6,733 bases of DNA from an uncultured Bacillaceae bacterium (lineage in GTDB: Bacteria > Bacillota > Bacilli > Bacillales > Pradoshiaceae), in the NCBI GenBank assembly GCA_904501845.1, contig CAJGCH010000167.1:1-6733 (forward strand). Direction: 5' to 3'. The position numbers and the translations under genes are program-made. The notes beneath the pieces are model-generated. The model was given only the letters and a program-made list of their open reading frames with translations. It searched no databases and was not told the origin of the DNA. Below are positions 1 through 5,821 of the stretch, one piece after another. Position 1 is the first letter of the stretch, and each line of letters opens with the position of its first letter.

Positions 1-771
1 GCCAGCCCTAGCTGCTACGAATGCTGCCGTTGGATGAGGAGTCGTTACGATAATCTCCTTACAAGACGGGAGCATGGAATGCACATCCAGTGCTACATCT
101 CCCGTTCCTGGAGGAAGGTCAAGAAGCAGATAATCAAGCTCTCCCCACTCGACTTCCTGGAAGAAGTTATTGAGCATTTTTCCGAGCATTGGACCTCTCC
201 AGATGATTGGCGCATTATCCTCAACAAACATTCCCATGGAGATAACCTTTACCCCCATACGGTTAACCGGATAGATACGCTCATCCTTAACAGTTGGTCT
301 TTCTTGGATTCCCATCATATCAGGCACACTGAAGCCATAAATATCCGCATCTACCAAACCAACCTTCTTGCCTAAGCGAGCCAGCGCTACTGCCAAATTG
401 ACCGAAACTGTCGATTTACCGACGCCTCCTTTACCACTTGCTATAGCAATAAAGGTCGTGTCACTATCAAGCAGGCCCTTTTCTTCTTTCGGCATGGAGG
501 CCCGGAATTTCTCCAGAACCTCAGCAGGAAGATCTGCGAAGCGGATTCCAACTGTATTAGCACCGCCTTCCTTTAATGCATTAACAATTGTTTGCTGGAT
601 TTGCAGCTGTTCAGCTGTTCCCGTTTTGGCAATCGCAATCTTAACACTAACATGCTGCTTCTCTTCTTTAATCTTTATTTCGAGAATTCCACTGGTTTCT
701 TCAAGGGTTCTATTTAAAAATGGGTCTTTAATATCTTTGAGCAATTCCTTCACACTTGCTTCTGTCAGCAC
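1..771 (-). CDS. salA: SalA, Mrp/NBP35-family P-loop ATPase, 3'-truncated by the window edge
   Basis: I translated this by hand: 257 codons without a stop, running off the left edge, so roughly the last quarter of a ~350-residue protein is missing. Residues 1 to about 95 form the MIP18/DUF59-like N-terminal domain. The P-loop ATPase domain follows, with a deviant Walker A GKGGVGKST at 113-121, DADIYG at 141-146 and DLPPGTGD at 218-225. The family contains Fe-S carriers of the Mrp/ApbC type. In B. subtilis, SalA is known instead as a regulator that represses scoC and so raises exoprotease expression. That role is inferred here from sequence likeness and position after cwlD. The start is GTG, preceded by AGGTG six nt upstream; an in-frame GTG three codons earlier lies inside that ribosome site and is unlikely. 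The C-terminal region, where some relatives carry a CxxC metal-binding motif, is outside the window, so Fe-S binding cannot be judged. Confidence 0.93.
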   Translation of the reverse strand, partial: MLTEASVKELLKDIKDPFLNRTLEETSGILEIKIKEEKQHVSVKIAIAKTGTAEQLQIQQTIVNALKEGGANTVGIRFADLPAEVLEKFRASMPKEEKGLLDSDTTFIAIASGKGGVGKSTVSVNLAVALARLGKKVGLVDADIYGFSVPDMMGIQERPTVKDERIYPVNRMGVKVISMGMFVEDNAPIIWRGPMLGKMLNNFFQEVEWGELDYLLLDLPPGTGDVALDVHSMLPSCKEIIVTTPHPTAAFVAARAG

Positions 772-830
772 TATCGACACCTACCTTGTATGTATTAGTA
801 AACGCTTTAAGTATATCATATAAGCAGGTA

Positions 831-859
831 TCTATAGCAGGATTTGCCTTATGCGTCAA
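831..859 (-). promoter_or_regulatory. Candidate sigma-A promoter for salA, overlapping the end of cwlD
   Basis: Read on the minus strand, TTGACG (859-854) is followed by a 17-nt spacer and TATAGA (836-831). The -35 box matches the consensus at 5 of 6 positions and the -10 at 4 of 6. The TGA stop codon of cwlD lies inside the -35 box. Transcription would start near 824, giving a leader of about 53 nt before the salA GTG. The -10 is imperfect, and a second AT-rich stretch (TATGATATACT) nearer to salA could also act as a -10 but has no good -35. This is inference from sequence only. Confidence 0.45.
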
Positions 860-1572
860 CCCTCCACTTCTTCCTTCAAAAAATAACGAATAACACCCGT
901 ATATATCGATAGGGCGATATCGTCCTGATAGACATCGTTCTGCAAGTCCATCCGCTCCTGATCATTGGATAAAAAACCTACCTCAATTAAGACACCGGGC
1001 TTCTTAGCGTGTTTAACTAAGTACACATTCTCAAGCGGCTTGGCACTTCTTGTCGTATTTTTTAAATTCCTTATTAACTCTGCTTGAATCAGCTTAGCTG
1101 CTCGTTTATTTTCCTTGAATGCTGGCGAATAAAATGTTTGGGCTCCCTTGTATTTGCTCTGGGGGAAGGCGTTAGCATGGACACTAATAAACATATCCGC
1201 CTCGGACTCATTTATGAACTTCGTCCGATTTATGAGATCCGCCCTCTTCCTCTCCCTCACTGTTCCAGCCTTCTCATCTGCCAGGTCCACATCCTCTTCT
1301 CTCGTCATCAGCACAAGCGCGCCCTGCTCCTGCAAGTAATCCCTTAGTTTTTCCGATATCGGCAGCGTCACATTCTTCTCAATAACCCCTTTAAAAGCCG
1401 CTCCCCCGTCAATCCCCCCATGCCCAGGATCAATGATAATTACCTTACCTGCCAACGGGAGATTCCATGCCTGAAAAGAAGCATCCTGATTCATCTTGTA
1501 GGTCATTAACAAAAAAAGAAAGGCCACACCTAATAGAGTTCCTGTTACAACCAGCTTCTTTTGTAAATTCAT
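856..1572 (-). CDS. cwlD: CwlD, spore-cortex N-acetylmuramoyl-L-alanine amidase
   Basis: This is a 238-residue zinc amidase of the Amidase_3 family. In Bacillus, CwlD acts with the deacetylase PdaA to make muramic-delta-lactam in spore cortex peptidoglycan, the mark that germination lytic enzymes recognise. Residues 7-25 are a single hydrophobic segment, probably an uncleaved membrane anchor or signal that sends the catalytic domain to the intermembrane space of the forespore. The catalytic set is complete: H51 in DPGHGG, E65 in GVIEKN and H132 in SVHANA as zinc ligands, and E197 in IEVGF as the catalytic glutamate. The ATG start has AAAGGGG seven nt upstream. No terminator separates it from ybaK upstream or salA downstream. 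CwlD is made under sporulation sigma factors in B. subtilis, but I could not identify a convincing sigma-E or sigma-G promoter in the 73-nt gap before it. Confidence 0.95.
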   Translation of the reverse strand: MNLQKKLVVTGTLLGVAFLFLLMTYKMNQDASFQAWNLPLAGKVIIIDPGHGGIDGGAAFKGVIEKNVTLPISEKLRDYLQEQGALVLMTREEDVDLADEKAGTVRERKRADLINRTKFINESEADMFISVHANAFPQSKYKGAQTFYSPAFKENKRAAKLIQAELIRNLKNTTRSAKPLENVYLVKHAKKPGVLIEVGFLSNDQERMDLQNDVYQDDIALSIYTGVIRYFLKEEVEG

Positions 1573-1645
1573 ATCTAAACCCCTTTACCCGATAATCCTG
1601 TTTACTTCTTATCTTATTGGACAAGGGGGCGGGATAGAACTTGAA

Positions 1646-2089
1646 CTACCTCTTCACTCGTGTTTTTTGCCGCTTGATTCCTTTGGAATAACCTTCCATC
1701 CACCATGCTGTCACATACTCGCGGGTGAGTTCACGTAAGGTGTCCTCGAGAAAAGGGGCCGCTTCTCCCATCGGCTGGTTTAAATGGAAGAACAGCTGGG
1801 CCCCAAGCACGTCCAACTCTCTTCTTGACCGCTGCATGATTTCCTCCGGGGACTCCCCGTATTTAGCGAACTTGCTATATGATGATCCAATTAAGAAGGC
1901 CTCAACTGCCATATCATAACAATGTTCCTCTGCTGGCTCTAGCGGGTACCCAGGAAGAGACTTAAGCCCTTTGGCAAGGTGACGGTAATGGCGGCCAAGC
2001 AACTCCAATGAGAAGTCCTTCAGGGCCTCACGCTCGTATTGCTGCTGCTTCTCCTTCCGAAAGGCTGTTAAATTCACTACTGTATTCAA
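1646..2089 (-). CDS. ybaK: YbaK-like protein of the DUF2521 family, function unknown
   Basis: This soluble 147-residue protein has no signal peptide or membrane segment. I assign it to the YbaK/DUF2521 family from its position between rpsI and cwlD, its length and its overall look. No function is established for the family as far as I know. It is rich in charged residues, probably mostly helical, and has a strongly basic C-terminal tail (KGIKRQKTRVKR). The start is a TTG at 2089-2087, chosen because GAGGTG lies seven nt upstream of it. A longer frame opens with a GTG at 2110, but that codon has no ribosome site, and the Shine-Dalgarno sequence for the TTG would lie inside the longer coding region. 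The neighbours suggest nothing firm, although the gene could be read together with cwlD, 73 nt downstream. Confidence 0.85.
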   Translation of the reverse strand: MNTVVNLTAFRKEKQQQYEREALKDFSLELLGRHYRHLAKGLKSLPGYPLEPAEEHCYDMAVEAFLIGSSYSKFAKYGESPEEIMQRSRRELDVLGAQLFFHLNQPMGEAAPFLEDTLRELTREYVTAWWMEGYSKGIKRQKTRVKR

Positions 2090-2096
2090 TATTAAA

Positions 2097-2102
2097 CACC
2101 TC
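2097..2102 (-). promoter_or_regulatory. Ribosome binding site that sets the ybaK start
   Basis: GAGGTG on the minus strand, followed by a seven-nt AT-rich spacer and TTG. It supports a start at 2089 rather than the in-frame GTG at 2110, which has no purine-rich stretch at a usable distance. Confidence 0.75.
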
Positions 2103-2110
2103 AAATTCAC

Positions 2111-2326
2111 ATTAGGGCTTTCATTAGCCTATTTGCCTCTTAGTGTTTGATTGCAGCCAGCCTATCATGCCATGGGATAAATGGGAATGTTTTTTAAATC
2201 AATGGCTTTGATAAACACAGATGCTGTTTTTCTCTGCAGGCGCACTGTAAACGAAAAGGCGTCCTGCCCTTGCCGCTTTTCCCGCAGCATTGACCATCTT
2301 CCACTATAACTGCTCTGCAACACAGC
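2111..2326 (-). other. Intergenic gap between rpsI terminator and ybaK, no gene recognised
   Basis: About 216 nt past the rpsI terminator. Two frames of 72 codons cross it on the minus strand, but both begin inside or upstream of the terminator hairpin, overlap each other and look like no known protein. B. subtilis has the predicted methyltransferase gene ybaJ at this place; no trace of it is visible here. I see no strong sigma-A promoter. The best candidate, TTGATT (near 2203-2198) with a 17-nt spacer and TATCCC, has only three -10 matches. How ybaK is transcribed is therefore unclear. Confidence 0.6.
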
Positions 2327-2330
2327 CAAA

Positions 2331-2371
2331 ATAAAAAAAGGCCCCCAAACCAATAAGGTTTGAGAGCCTTT
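2331..2371 (-). terminator. Intrinsic terminator of the rplM-rpsI operon
   Basis: On the minus strand, the arms 2371-2357 and 2351-2337 pair over 15 positions, including two G-U pairs, around a five-nt loop. A run of seven T (2339-2333, partly shared with the stem) follows. The hairpin begins 15 nt after the rpsI stop codon. This is a typical strong Rho-independent terminator. Confidence 0.92.
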
Positions 2372-2386
2372 GTAAAACGCCAATGA

Positions 2387-2779
2387 TTAACGTTTTGAGA
2401 ATTGTGGTGCACGACGCGCGCCTTTAAGACCGTATTTTTTACGTTCTTTCATGCGAGAGTCACGAGTTAACAATCCAGCACGTTTAAGTCCTGGACGGTT
2501 TTCTGGGTCTACTTCAAGCAACGCACGAGCAATACCGTGACGGATTGCGCCTGCTTGACCTGTGTAGCCACCGCCTTTAACGTTTACTAAAACGTCATAG
2601 CTGTTTGTAGTTTCAGTTACCACTAGAGGCTGCTTCACAACTTCGCGAAGCGCTTCAAATGGAATGTATTCTTCGATTTTACGATCGTTGATAATGATGC
2701 GGCCTTCACCTGGAATCAAACGCACACGAGCAACGGAGCTCTTACGTCGACCAGTACCGTAATATTGTACTTGTGCCAA
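2387..2779 (-). CDS. rpsI: 30S ribosomal protein S9 (uS9)
   Basis: 130 residues, the usual length in Bacillus. It starts MAQVQYYGTGRRKSSVARV and ends with the conserved SKR tail; in the ribosome this tail reaches into the P site and contacts the tRNA anticodon arm. The GGGYTGQAGAIRHGIARAL stretch (residues 69-87) and the basic RMKERKKYGLKGARRAPQFSKR end are family hallmarks. The start codon is TTG, not ATG, with a strong AAAAGGAGG eight nt upstream. The gene lies 20 nt after rplM, the standard pairing, and is followed at once by the operon terminator. It should share the rplM promoter and leader control. Confidence 0.98.
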   Translation of the reverse strand: MAQVQYYGTGRRKSSVARVRLIPGEGRIIINDRKIEEYIPFEALREVVKQPLVVTETTNSYDVLVNVKGGGYTGQAGAIRHGIARALLEVDPENRPGLKRAGLLTRDSRMKERKKYGLKGARRAPQFSKR

Positions 2780-2787
2780 TGTTATAT

Positions 2788-2796
2788 CCTCCTTTT
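2788..2796 (-). promoter_or_regulatory. Strong ribosome binding site of rpsI serving a TTG start
   Basis: AAAAGGAGG followed by an eight-nt spacer and TTG. The strong Shine-Dalgarno sequence probably offsets the weak start codon, keeping S9 output in step with L13. Confidence 0.9.
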
Positions 2797-2799
2797 AAA

Positions 2800-3237
2800 T
2801 TAACCGCGAAGTTCCAAAACTTCTGGTTTTTGTGCTTGATGCGGATGTTCTGCTCCAGCATATACGTTTAATTTTTTGCCCATTTGACGACCAAGAGAAC
2901 CTTTTGGAAGCATGCCTTTGATTGCTTGCTCCAACATTTTCTCTGGGTAGTTTGTTCTCATTTCAAGAGCTGTTCTTGTTTTCAATCCACCTGGGTGCAT
3001 GCTGTGACGGTAGTAAATTTTGTCAGTCAATTTCTTACCAGTCAATTCAATTTTAGATGCATTGATAATAATCACATGATCACCAGTGTCAACATGTGGA
3101 GTATAAGTTGGTTTGTGTTTACCTCTAAGAATTGAGGCTACTTCTGATGCAAGACGACCCAAAGTTTGACCTTCGGCATCAACAACGTACCATTTACGTT
3201 CTACATCACTAGCTTTCGCCATATACGTCGTACGCAT
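2800..3237 (-). CDS. rplM: 50S ribosomal protein L13 (uL13)
   Basis: 145 residues, matching the B. subtilis length. Recognised from the conserved blocks ERKWYVVDAEGQTLGRLAS (13-31), RGKHKPTYTPHVDTGDHVIIINA (38-60), TGKKLTDKIYYRHSMHPGG (65-83) and MLPKGSLGRQM (109-119). L13 binds 23S rRNA early in large-subunit assembly. The ATG start is preceded by AGGAGGG seven nt upstream. In-frame ATG 6 would give a protein starting MAKASDVERKW but has no ribosome site of its own. It is the first gene of the rplM-rpsI operon and follows an L13-type leader, so it is probably autoregulated by its own product. Confidence 0.98.
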   Translation of the reverse strand: MRTTYMAKASDVERKWYVVDAEGQTLGRLASEVASILRGKHKPTYTPHVDTGDHVIIINASKIELTGKKLTDKIYYRHSMHPGGLKTRTALEMRTNYPEKMLEQAIKGMLPKGSLGRQMGKKLNVYAGAEHPHQAQKPEVLELRG

Positions 3238-3298
3238 TAATTTACCCTCCTAAAATAATTCCTTGTTTTACTTTTTCAAAAATACTTGTGGCTCTATC

Positions 3299-3346
3299 TA
3301 AACACGAAATAGTTTCCGGGGCTATTCTCGTGGTTTTAACATACCA
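3299..3346 (-). promoter_or_regulatory. L13-type ribosomal protein leader hairpin upstream of rplM
   Basis: On the minus strand the arms 3332-3322 (CACGAGAATAG) and 3312-3303 (CTATTTCGTG) pair over ten positions with one bulged G. The loop is nine nt (CCCCGGAAA), and the stem can extend by three A-T pairs past a bulged C. It sits in the untranslated leader between the rplM promoter and start codon. The Rfam L13_leader family, an autoregulatory element of low-GC Firmicutes upstream of rplM-rpsI, occupies this exact place. The family call rests on position and the presence of the hairpin; I could not run a covariance search. No T-run follows the hairpin, so control by transcription termination at this stem is unlikely. 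Confidence 0.75.
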
Positions 3347-3352
3347 AATGAT

Positions 3353-3381
3353 ATGATATACCGTTTTGACCTTAAAGTCAA
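3353..3381 (-). promoter_or_regulatory. Sigma-A promoter of the rplM-rpsI operon
   Basis: TTGACT (3381-3376), a 17-nt spacer and TATCAT (3358-3353); each box matches the consensus at 5 of 6 positions. The predicted transcription start is near 3346, giving a leader of about 108 nt. The TGA stop of truA lies inside the -35 box. This lets rplM-rpsI be expressed independently of the upstream ecf-truA unit, although no terminator blocks read-through. Confidence 0.75.
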
Positions 3382-4160
3382 GAAAATGTTACACCTGGAT
3401 TAGTTGTTATGGCATAATCCACTTTCCAAAGATATAATCCATGCCCCGGCGCTGTCTTCCCTGCCTGTACACGGTCCCTTGCTGCAAGGATTCTCTCCAT
3501 CTCAGCAGGAGCCTTTCTTCCGCTCCCTACTTCAAGAAGAGTACCTGTCATAATACGGACCATATTATACAAAAAGCCATTGCCTATGAATTGTATCACC
3601 AATTCGTCATCCGTGGAGGTGAAAATAATTTCCTCAACAGTTCTCACCTTATCGACAACCTCTGTTTTCGCAGAACAGAAGCTCGTAAAGTCATGGGTAC
3701 CCATTAAATAACGAGCAGCCTCCTTCATTGCGTCTAGGTTAAGCGGAAACGGATAATGATAGGCATAGTGGCGCAGGAATGGGTCTCTTTCTGACTTAAG
3801 ACTGATGCGGTAGCGGTATTCTTTACGGACGCTCTGGAAGCGGGCATGAAAGTCCTTATCAACCTCTGAGACGTCTAGGATGGATATATCTCCTGGAAGC
3901 ATCGCATTTAAGGCCTTCTTCCAGCGTTCCCCCGGGATCTGAAGATGGGAGTCAAAATGAATGACCTGCCCGCGCGCATGAACACCTGCATCCGTCCGCC
4001 CGGATGCTGCTATCCTGATGCTCTCTCCCTTATGAATCTTGTTTAAGGCCTGCTCAACCTCTAGCTGGACAGTCCGCTTTCCCGGCTGCACTTGGTAGCC
4101 TGCAAAATTTGTCCCATCATATGCCAATATACATTTAAACCGTTTTATATTCTTCTCCAT
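3378..4160 (-). CDS. truA: TruA, tRNA pseudouridine(38-40) synthase
   Basis: 260 residues. It converts uridines 38, 39 and 40 in the anticodon stem-loop of many tRNAs to pseudouridine. The catalytic aspartate is D57 in ASGRTDAGVHA, the conserved tyrosine is Y115 in RKEYRYR, and GTHDFTSFCSA (154-164) and GNGFLYNMVRIMTGTLLEVG (193-212) are the other signature blocks. Two TruA-type domains are complete. The ATG directly follows the TAG stop of ecfT with no gap, and no good Shine-Dalgarno sequence precedes it, so translation is probably coupled to ecfT. The protein starts about six residues earlier than B. subtilis TruA as I recall it. Its place after the ecf genes and before rplM is conserved in Bacillus. 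Confidence 0.97.
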   Translation of the reverse strand: MEKNIKRFKCILAYDGTNFAGYQVQPGKRTVQLEVEQALNKIHKGESIRIAASGRTDAGVHARGQVIHFDSHLQIPGERWKKALNAMLPGDISILDVSEVDKDFHARFQSVRKEYRYRISLKSERDPFLRHYAYHYPFPLNLDAMKEAARYLMGTHDFTSFCSAKTEVVDKVRTVEEIIFTSTDDELVIQFIGNGFLYNMVRIMTGTLLEVGSGRKAPAEMERILAARDRVQAGKTAPGHGLYLWKVDYAITTNPGVTFS

Positions 4161-4958
4161 CTACGATCGCGTCCAAATCAATAAAATAGTTAATAGGATA
4201 AGTGAACCAATTAAAAGGCTATCCCTCATATGCCACGCGAGAGCCCGATACTTGGTGCGCCCCTCTCCGCCACGATACCCCCTTGCCTCCATCGCTACAG
4301 CAAGCTCATCAGCACGCTTAAAGGAGCCGACAAACAGCGGCACAAGCAACGGGACAACCGCCCGCAGTCTCTCCTTGAGGGGACCGCTTGAGAAGTCAAC
4401 ACCCCTTGAGGTTTGCGCTTTGACAATCTTATCTGTCTCCTCGAGCAGCGTCGGAATAAATCGTAGGGATATGGACATCATCAGGGCAAGCTCATGAACA
4501 GGGAATTTGAGTTTCTTCAATGGATTCAGCAAAGTCTCCAGCCCATCGGTAATCTCAATCGGCGTTGTTGTCAGCGTCATGACGCTTGTGATAAGGATAA
4601 GCAAGGTGAAACGCAAGGATATGAAAATCCCCATCTTAATGCCTTCATCATATATATCAACACCGAAGAGAGTGAAAACAACCTCTCCTCTCTTTGTGAA
4701 GAACAGCTGGATAACCAATGTCAGGATAATGAGAATAATGACCGGTTTCAAGCCCTGTATGATGAAAGACGGCTTAATTCTCGTTAAGAGAATTAGAGCG
4801 ACTGTAAAGATGATCAATAACGCATAGGATAGCCAGTTATTTGCAAGAAAAACGATGCAGATATAAAACAGGACCATCAACAGCTTTGCTCTCGGATCCA
4901 TGCGATGGACAATGGATTCACCAGGCACATAGCGACCGATAATAAACTTGTCCATCAT
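4161..4958 (-). CDS. ecfT: EcfT, transmembrane coupling subunit of ECF vitamin transporters
   Basis: 265 residues, an integral membrane protein that joins the two EcfA ATPases to interchangeable substrate-binding S components. Hydrophobic segments lie near residues 26-58, 66-86, 110-131 and 246-262. The cytoplasmic coupling helices carry the two family motifs, SRG (184-186, in AQTSRGVDF) and ARG (225-227, in AMEARGYRG), which dock into the grooves of the ATPases. The N-terminal VPGESIVHRMDPRAKL is typical of the family. The start ATG overlaps the ecfA2 stop in an ATGA arrangement, with GGAGGTG seven nt upstream. A second ATG follows at once and could also be used. No S component is encoded nearby, as expected for a group II module shared by scattered S genes. 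Confidence 0.96.
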   Translation of the reverse strand: MMDKFIIGRYVPGESIVHRMDPRAKLLMVLFYICIVFLANNWLSYALLIIFTVALILLTRIKPSFIIQGLKPVIILIILTLVIQLFFTKRGEVVFTLFGVDIYDEGIKMGIFISLRFTLLILITSVMTLTTTPIEITDGLETLLNPLKKLKFPVHELALMMSISLRFIPTLLEETDKIVKAQTSRGVDFSSGPLKERLRAVVPLLVPLFVGSFKRADELAVAMEARGYRGGEGRTKYRALAWHMRDSLLIGSLILLTILLIWTRS

Positions 4959-5821
4959 AACGGGCCACCTCCGAGCACGGCTTTCATTTCTCTTGCCAGT
5001 TCCTCCATCGACAAATGTTTCTTCGCCAAATGAATGCCTGTCTTTTCTTCAAACTCTAGCTGGAACCGGATCGTATCTGGAACGGCGAGCCCAAGATTCA
5101 TTAATTCTTCTGGCTCAGCAAAAATGTCCGCAGGCGGAGCCTTCTTCACAATCGTCCCCTTATTCATGATCACGAGTTCATCGGCATAACGAGCCGCATC
5201 CTCCATGCTGTGCGTCACGAGGATTGTTGTGATGCCCTTTTCCTTATGGAGCCTATCAAACATCTCCATAATCTCCTTGCGGCCCCTTGGGTCCAGCCCT
5301 GCAGTCGGCTCATCAAGAACAATGACCTCTGGTTCCATCGCAAGAACGCCGGCGATTGCTACCCTTCTCATTTGTCCTCCTGACAAATCAAATGGAGACA
5401 CATTCAGAAGAGATTCCTTCAAGCCTACGAGCTCAAGTGCAGCCCGTGCCCTTTCTTTGGCCTCCTCTTCACTCACCCCGAAATTCATCGGGCCAAAGCA
5501 AATATCCTTTTCGACTGTTTCTTCAAAAAGCTGATGCTCCGGGAACTGAAAGACGATTCCGACCTGCTTGCGAATAGGCTTCAAATTCTTTGTCTTCTTA
5601 TCGGAGGTAATGGTTCGCCCACCAATCGTAACCTCCCCTTCGGAAGGCTTTAGCAAGGCATTCAGATGCTGCAGCAGGGTGGACTTCCCTGAGCCTGTAT
5701 GGCCGATTACACCAATAAAGGATCCGGAAGGGAACTCGACATTGATATCATGGATAGCCCGAAACTCAAAAGGTGTACCCTCTTGATATAGATGAGCTAC
5801 TTCCTTGAGTGTAATTTGCAT
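4955..5821 (-). CDS. ecfA2: EcfA2, second ATPase of the ECF transporter module
   Basis: 288 residues, a complete ABC ATPase of the CbiO/EcfA family. Walker A GHTGSGKST is at 40-48, the Q-loop glutamine is Q92 in VFQFPEHQLF, and the signature LSGGQMRR is at 146-153. Walker B is VIVLDE (166-171) with catalytic E171, the D-loop is GLD (175-177) and the switch histidine is H204. The FQFPEHQLF form of the Q-loop separates EcfA2-type from EcfA1-type subunits. After about residue 215 comes the family's C-terminal domain, involved in ATPase dimer contacts. It should pair with EcfA1 and EcfT to power uptake of vitamins and metals. The gene begins inside the last 25 nt of ecfA1, preceded by a weak GGTGG. 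Confidence 0.97.
   Translation of the reverse strand: MQITLKEVAHLYQEGTPFEFRAIHDINVEFPSGSFIGVIGHTGSGKSTLLQHLNALLKPSEGEVTIGGRTITSDKKTKNLKPIRKQVGIVFQFPEHQLFEETVEKDICFGPMNFGVSEEEAKERARAALELVGLKESLLNVSPFDLSGGQMRRVAIAGVLAMEPEVIVLDEPTAGLDPRGRKEIMEMFDRLHKEKGITTILVTHSMEDAARYADELVIMNKGTIVKKAPPADIFAEPEELMNLGLAVPDTIRFQLEFEEKTGIHLAKKHLSMEELAREMKAVLGGGPL

Noticed and set aside
34..823. Two plus-strand frames of 113 and 151 codons opposite salA
   Set aside because: They are antisense to a well-conserved ATPase with intact motifs on the minus strand; their composition is what a complement frame would give.
1573..1645. Possible sporulation-sigma promoter before cwlD
   Set aside because: I looked for sigma-E and sigma-G type boxes in the ybaK-cwlD gap and found no pair with acceptable spacing.
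2251..2285. GC-rich inverted-repeat-like stretch in the rpsI-ybaK gap
   Set aside because: The arms (AAAAGGCG and CCGCTTTT) are only imperfectly complementary and no T-run follows, so neither a terminator nor a repeat element is supported.
2165..2412. Two overlapping minus-strand frames of 72 codons between rpsI and ybaK
   Set aside because: One starts at a TTG just upstream of the rpsI terminator hairpin and reads through it; the other starts inside rpsI. Neither has a ribosome site or a recognisable protein pattern.
4252..4827. Three plus-strand frames opposite ecfT
   Set aside because: They are antisense to a complete EcfT with both coupling motifs, overlap one another and show no protein-family features.
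5205..5786. Three plus-strand frames opposite ecfA2
   Set aside because: They are shadow frames of the ABC ATPase gene; no ribosome sites or conserved motifs.
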